From the NCBI GenBank assembly GCA_039934475.1, contig JBDTMC010000288.1, positions 1 to 10,093 of the forward strand: a stretch of DNA of 10,093 bases. The letters are read 5' to 3'. The notes beneath the pieces were generated by a model. It was not told the origin of the DNA and did not search any database. It saw only the letters and a list, made by a program, of their open reading frames with translations. The position numbers and the translations under genes were made by a program. The stretch is from JBDTMC01 sp039934475. GTDB lineage: Bacteria > Acidobacteriota > Terriglobia > Bryobacterales > Bryobacteraceae. Shown here piece after piece: positions 6,520-10,093 of this stretch (the first letter of the stretch is position 1; each line of letters starts with the position of its first letter).

Positions 6520-9378
6520 TCAAGGAGTATCCTTGGTGCCCGGGCGCACCTTGCGCCTCAACTCATCAGACATGTTCAGGAGGAACACCACCTGGTGTGC
6601 GCGAGCCTTTTCCTCATCGGTGGCCGGCGCGGGCATCACCACCGCGGCGCGCTTGCCGTCTGGCGACATATCAAACGTTCGATCTGCAAAGGATACAGTG
6701 GCAATCCGGGTCTTCGACCACACCCGCGGCTTCGATGCTTGGAACACCTCGCCTCGGGTGGAGCAACTTACCACCATGATCTGATTATCGAAACTCCGGT
6801 AAAACAGCTCCCGTCCATCGTGGGACCAGACCGGAAACAAGCCGCCACCAGTTGAGACCGGCCAACGGCTGCCAGTCGCCCCTCCCGCCGAAAACCGCCG
6901 GACATAGACCTCCGCGACCCCGGATTCGTCCGAGATGTAAGCCAGCCACCGTCCATCGGGTGAGAATTGAGGAAACGCCTCGCCCATCGGTGCGCGAAGG
7001 AAGGTCTCCGGTTTGCCTGGCTTGACTCTGCCCGTCTGGTCGAATTCCAGCGGCACAGTCCAGATATCCCAACTGGTTGTCTTAGAATAAGCGGCGTAAG
7101 CGAGCCGCTTGCCATCAGAGGTGAACGAGTATGGATATTGAGCCGGTCCCGGTCCACGCGTCAGCCTTTCGTCTTCCCCGCTGCCATCGGCCATCGTCCA
7201 GTAAATACCATCCGCGGAGCTTAAAGCGATTCGCTTGCCGTTGGGGCTCCAGACCAGACCGAATGAGACATAACTGCCGGCGAGCCGGGTTGTCGCCTCC
7301 GCCTCAAGGTCATAGATCCAGCAGCTCTTGCGCCCATGGTCCCACACACCCAATGCTAGCTGCCTGCCGTCGGGAGAGAACCGAGTCTCCGCATAGCCAG
7401 CAGGCTTGGCGAGCAGCGGTTGCAGCTTTCCGGATTTGTCAAGCCATTGAACCGTGTTCCGCTGTGGACGACTCTTAGTGTAGGTCAGCGTCCCAGTGCC
7501 GTCAGACGAAAGGTTCGTACTTCCGACAACCGGAAGATACTCTAGATCCTCGAGCAGCGTCACTGCGGGTCCGGTTAACTCCAGCCGGGTCACATCCATG
7601 GGTGCCGCGAATAGTGCGCCCTCGTGGGCGAAGATTAGGTGCCCGCTTGGTACATAACGCCCGTATGAAGCCCGATGTTGCAGCACCGTTCTGCGGCCAT
7701 CCGCCAGTGATTGCACATCGATATTTGCGCCGTCAAAGCTGCCGTTTGAGGGGTCATAGGAGGTAAATAACACGGCCTTGCCCCCGGGGAGGATTTGTGG
7801 CCACCGGTGGCTGGTCTCTCCGGAGTTTAGCGTTGTCACCGGCGTCGGCTGACCGCCGGCGGCGGAGACCCGCGAGAGCCCACGATCCCAATGGAGTGGG
7901 GCGATGATCGTTCCATCCTCATCCCAACTGGCACCGGCCGCGCCCGGAGCATCGGAAACGGTGAGTACGCTACCCCCGTCGAAGCGGATTTTCTTCAGCT
8001 TCCCACCGAAAGGGCTTTGGGTCTCGGTGAAGAAGCCTAACCAAATGCCGTCCGGAGAGAAGAAGGGGCCGACAGCACCTTCCGTGCCTGCTAAGGGCGT
8101 TGCCTCAGCCTGGTCCAGACGGCGGGCGGAAAGCCGCGTTTGTCCGTCCGCGCCGCGCGAGACGAACGCCAGTCGCTTGCCGTCCGGGGAGAGCACTACG
8201 CTAGCTCCATTCGTTGCATCCAGGACCGCATCCGGACCCAGATCCACGTCCAGCCGGATCAGGGGCTGATCCCGATGGGCCGTGTACTGAAGCATCCACA
8301 GCGCGACAGCCAGCCCGAGGGCGACCGCAGCCGAAATCATCCACGGCAGCAATGCGCGAACCGCTGGCTTGCCACGCGGCGTCTCCGGCTGCGGCTCCGC
8401 AAGGTATTCCTCCATTACGATCCGAGCGTCGCCGATGTCCCGCAGGCGCCGTTTTGGGTCTTGCTCCAGGCAGCGCCGAATCATTGTGCCAATGGCCGGC
8501 GGCCAGTCTAAATCGCTCAATGGTTCCCCTTGGGTGGGCCGCCTGCCGATTACCATCTCGTGGAAGATGATCCCAAATGCCCAAATATCTGCTCTCTTGT
8601 CGACGGCTTGTCCGCGCGCCTGCTCGGGGGCCATGTAGGCGGCGGTGCCGAGAATGAAGCCGGGATTGGAACCGTCGATTGACCCAGTCGCGGGACCATC
8701 CACCTTCGCCAGTCCGAAATCGAGCACCTTTACTTCGCCGTCGGGCGTGACTTTGATATTCGCCGGCTTCAGATCGCGATGGACCACACCTCTTTCATGT
8801 GCATACTCCAAAGCTCCTGCGATTTGGATTGCTATCGCTATCGCTTCAGGCAACGGGATAACGTCGTGCGTGATGTGGTCCTCCAGCGTTGGTCCGGGCA
8901 CATATTCCATTGCCAGCGCGTAGCCGCCGTCAATCGCCTCCACGCCATAGATGGTTGCAATCCGGGGATGATTGAGCGCTGCCAGGATCCGTGCCTCACG
9001 TTCTAAGCGCGTCTTGCGCCCCGTGTCGCCGGTGAAAGCCGAAGGCAGGACCTTGATCGCCACGTCCCGTTTGAGGCGAGTGTCGCGCGCCAGATACACC
9101 TCGCCCATGCCGCCCCGGCCGATGGGTTCCAGAATCTCGAAATTACCTAGCTTGTATCCGGATGGCAGGGCCGGGGTGTTGTTCGCGAGCGAGGAGATTG
9201 GCGAATGCTCCAGGAACGACCCGGCCTCGGAAGCGAGGTTCAGCAGGGACTCAACCTCGCGCTGGAGACTCGGATGGTCCGCGCAGGCGTGCGTGAGGAA
9301 TTCCGTACGCTTCTCGGGCGGTTCGGCGAGCGCCGCCTGGTATAACTCCTCGATTCTTTTCCAGCGTTCAACCTGCAT
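6520..9378 (-). CDS. Kinase B: transmembrane PknB-type Ser/Thr kinase with PD40/TolB-like propeller
   Basis: This 952-residue paralogue of kinase A has the same architecture and numbering through the membrane helix: glycine loop 87-92, Lys109, HRDLKPAN 200-207, DFG 220-222, APE 250-252, and helix ALLPWMISAAVALGLAVALW at about 342-361. The propeller follows, with PD40 motifs such as LSPDGKRLAFVS, FSPDGIWLGFF and FSPDGRWLAYIS. All catalytic residues are present. The first ~155 residues are identical to kinase A, while the propeller differs widely and is a few residues longer. The ATG at 9378 overlaps the sigma stop by 11 bases (ATGCAGGTTGA), which suggests translational coupling. A GTG at 9402 would add eight residues (MNFWPKQR) but is less likely, because kinase A and the remnant both begin at MQ(V/I)ERW. 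Its place right after the sigma gene makes it the prime candidate for the sigma kinase. Confidence 0.92.
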   Translation of the reverse strand: MQVERWKRIEELYQAALAEPPEKRTEFLTHACADHPSLQREVESLLNLASEAGSFLEHSPISSLANNTPALPSGYKLGNFEILEPIGRGGMGEVYLARDTRLKRDVAIKVLPSAFTGDTGRKTRLEREARILAALNHPRIATIYGVEAIDGGYALAMEYVPGPTLEDHITHDVIPLPEAIAIAIQIAGALEYAHERGVVHRDLKPANIKVTPDGEVKVLDFGLAKVDGPATGSIDGSNPGFILGTAAYMAPEQARGQAVDKRADIWAFGIIFHEMVIGRRPTQGEPLSDLDWPPAIGTMIRRCLEQDPKRRLRDIGDARIVMEEYLAEPQPETPRGKPAVRALLPWMISAAVALGLAVALWMLQYTAHRDQPLIRLDVDLGPDAVLDATNGASVVLSPDGKRLAFVSRGADGQTRLSARRLDQAEATPLAGTEGAVGPFFSPDGIWLGFFTETQSPFGGKLKKIRFDGGSVLTVSDAPGAAGASWDEDGTIIAPLHWDRGLSRVSAAGGQPTPVTTLNSGETSHRWPQILPGGKAVLFTSYDPSNGSFDGANIDVQSLADGRRTVLQHRASYGRYVPSGHLIFAHEGALFAAPMDVTRLELTGPAVTLLEDLEYLPVVGSTNLSSDGTGTLTYTKSRPQRNTVQWLDKSGKLQPLLAKPAGYAETRFSPDGRQLALGVWDHGRKSCWIYDLEAEATTRLAGSYVSFGLVWSPNGKRIALSSADGIYWTMADGSGEDERLTRGPGPAQYPYSFTSDGKRLAYAAYSKTTSWDIWTVPLEFDQTGRVKPGKPETFLRAPMGEAFPQFSPDGRWLAYISDESGVAEVYVRRFSAGGATGSRWPVSTGGGLFPVWSHDGRELFYRSFDNQIMVVSCSTRGEVFQASKPRVWSKTRIATVSFADRTFDMSPDGKRAAVVMPAPATDEEKARAHQVVFLLNMSDELRRKVRPGTKDTP
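8119..8190. repeat. Direct repeat: identical 72-base patch in the first propeller blade of kinase B
   Basis: Partner of 5239-5310. A further identical run of 50 bases occurs at 5549-5598 and 8429-8478, within the end of the kinase domain. Confidence 0.85.
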
Positions 9379-9384
9379 CCGCTG
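8923..9384. repeat. Direct repeat copy 2: near-identical 5' part of kinase B
   Basis: Partner of 6043-6504 (two mismatches in 462 bases). In this copy the six bases before the ATG belong to the 3' end of the sigma gene, so the repeat reaches into a neighbouring gene. Confidence 0.9.
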
Positions 9385-9952
9385 CTTTGGCCAGAAGTTC
9401 ACGCTTCAGCCAAACCTTAGCCAGACCCCAGTCGCGAATCACTGTATTGGCGGACAACCCCAGGACGGCGGCAGTCTCCTCTACATTCATGCCGCCAAAA
9501 TAGCGAAGTTCCACTACTTGCGCCTTGCGTGGATCAAAGGCCGCCAGCCGGTCCAGGGCTTCGTCCAAAGCGATCAATTCCGCCGGCCTCGCAGGTGCGA
9601 ACACCAATTCTTCGTCAAGAGGGAGTAGGCAGACGTTACCGCCCCTCTTATGCCGTTGCAAACCGCGGGCGTGGTCCGACAATATATGACGCATTACGCG
9701 TGCCGCGATGGCGAAGAAATGGGTCCGGTCCTGCCAGACGGGGTGACTCTGCTCTACCAAACGCAGATAGGCCTCGTTGATCAAAGCAGTGGTCTGCAAA
9801 GTGTGACCGGGAGCCTCCCGGCGCATGTGCCGCCTTGCAATGCGGTGCAATTCATCGTGAACAAGCGGGACGAGTTGGTTCAGGCATTCCTGTTCGCCCA
9901 ATCGCCATCGGGCGAGTAGACCAGTAACTGTTGCCGACTCCTGCGTTTTCAT
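9368..9952 (-). CDS. ECF sigma factor of the kinase-linked type (TIGR02999-like), lacking the acidic region 2.2 motif
   Basis: This 194-residue protein has a sigma-2 domain (about 8-97, including HTLQTTALINEAYLRL at 50-65 and THFFAIAARVMRHILSDHAR at 77-96). A linker follows, then a sigma-4 domain (about 125-188) with helix-turn-helix VEETAAVLGLSANTVIRDWG. The pattern fits the TIGR02999 ECF family common in Acidobacteria and Planctomycetes beside protein kinases. Canonical ECF sigmas have acidic residues (DAEDLVQ-like) before the QE(V/T)F segment in region 2.2; here Thr54-Thr55 take that place. In Vibrio EcfP, lack of these charges is compensated by phosphorylation of a Thr in the same region by the kinase PpkT2, and a similar switch is inferred here. 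No anti-sigma gene is visible, which agrees with control by kinase. The ATG at 9952 is preceded by GGAAGG. The gene heads the operon with kinases B and A. Confidence 0.93.
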   Translation of the reverse strand: MKTQESATVTGLLARWRLGEQECLNQLVPLVHDELHRIARRHMRREAPGHTLQTTALINEAYLRLVEQSHPVWQDRTHFFAIAARVMRHILSDHARGLQRHKRGGNVCLLPLDEELVFAPARPAELIALDEALDRLAAFDPRKAQVVELRYFGGMNVEETAAVLGLSANTVIRDWGLAKVWLKRELLAKAADAG

Positions 9953-9958
9953 AGGCGG

Positions 9959-9964
9959 CCTTCC
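9959..9964 (-). promoter_or_regulatory. Probable ribosome binding site of the sigma factor gene
   Basis: On the minus strand GGAAGG lies 6 bases before the ATG at 9952. It is a moderate Shine-Dalgarno match at good spacing and supports this start. Confidence 0.55.
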
Positions 9965-10093
9965 AGATTTGGAGCAAGTCTAGCATGCCCAGTGACGGGT
10001 TGCATTGTTATTTGTCCGTAAAGACATTTGCGTACTTGTGGTGTCATTCGCCGCGATTTGCAACGCAGCGTCGTACGACTTCACCGCACCTTC
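9965..10093 (-). promoter_or_regulatory. Upstream region expected to hold the operon promoter; elements not identified
   Basis: No gene is visible between the sigma start and the window edge, and the stretch is more AT-rich than its surroundings. CAAAT occurs four times on the minus strand (forward 10056-10060, 10026-10030, 10010-10014, 9967-9971), and a perfect 10-base palindrome GTCGTACGAC lies at 10070-10079. I cannot assign -35 and -10 boxes with confidence; sigma-kinase operons are often autoregulated, so a non-housekeeping promoter is possible. Confidence 0.3.

Noticed and set aside
6092..6784. A 230-codon plus-strand frame whose first half recurs at 8972-9628, looking like a conserved paralogous pair.
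   Set aside because: Both are antisense to the kinase leaders and N-lobes. They agree only because the underlying DNA is duplicated, and the composition is that of a shadow frame.
5239..8190. Spaced repeats as a possible CRISPR array or mobile element.
   Set aside because: There are only two copies, all at one 2880-base offset and within paralogous genes. No short regular repeat, transposase or inverted terminal repeats are seen.
9379..9402. GTG at 9402 as the start of kinase B.
   Set aside because: Both tandem relatives begin at MQ(V/I)ERW. The extra eight residues are encoded within the sigma gene, and no good ribosome binding site precedes the GTG.

Overview
The window is GC-rich bacterial DNA that looks like a soil acidobacterium of the Solibacter/Bryobacter type. 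The reasons are an ECF sigma factor sitting directly before large PknB-type kinases with C-terminal PD40/TolB-like propellers, the long N-terminal leader of those kinases, and a C45/phospholipase-B-like hydrolase next to a DinB-family protein. This placement rests on gene content and style, not on a marker gene.

Plus strand, 2-3211: three closely spaced genes, probably one operon. The first is the 3' part of a large multidomain N-terminal-nucleophile hydrolase whose start lies before the window. Then come a DinB-fold metalloprotein and a small secreted protein of unknown function. Each of the last two has a clear Shine-Dalgarno sequence and a GTG start. The third gene may have lost its 3' end by a frameshift.

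Convergent gap, 3212-3654: no intact gene. It holds a possible out-of-frame tail of the secreted-protein gene (to about 3338) and, on the minus strand, a clear remnant of the first ~49 codons of a third kinase gene with four in-frame stops (3635-3489). I see no obvious terminator hairpin.

Minus strand, 9952-3655: a regulatory operon read right to left. It consists of an ECF sigma factor (9952-9368), transmembrane kinase B (9378-6520, overlapping the sigma stop by 11 bases) and its tandem paralogue kinase A (6498-3655), followed by the dead third copy. The sigma factor has Thr-Thr where canonical ECF sigmas carry acidic residues in region 2.2, as in sigma factors switched on by a partner kinase (Vibrio EcfP/PpkT2). 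The simplest reading is that each kinase senses something through its own propeller and both may phosphorylate the same sigma factor. The two kinase genes are almost identical over their first ~460 bases and clearly divergent in the propellers. This mosaic points to gene conversion or a recent partial duplication that keeps the kinase end uniform while the sensor end drifts.
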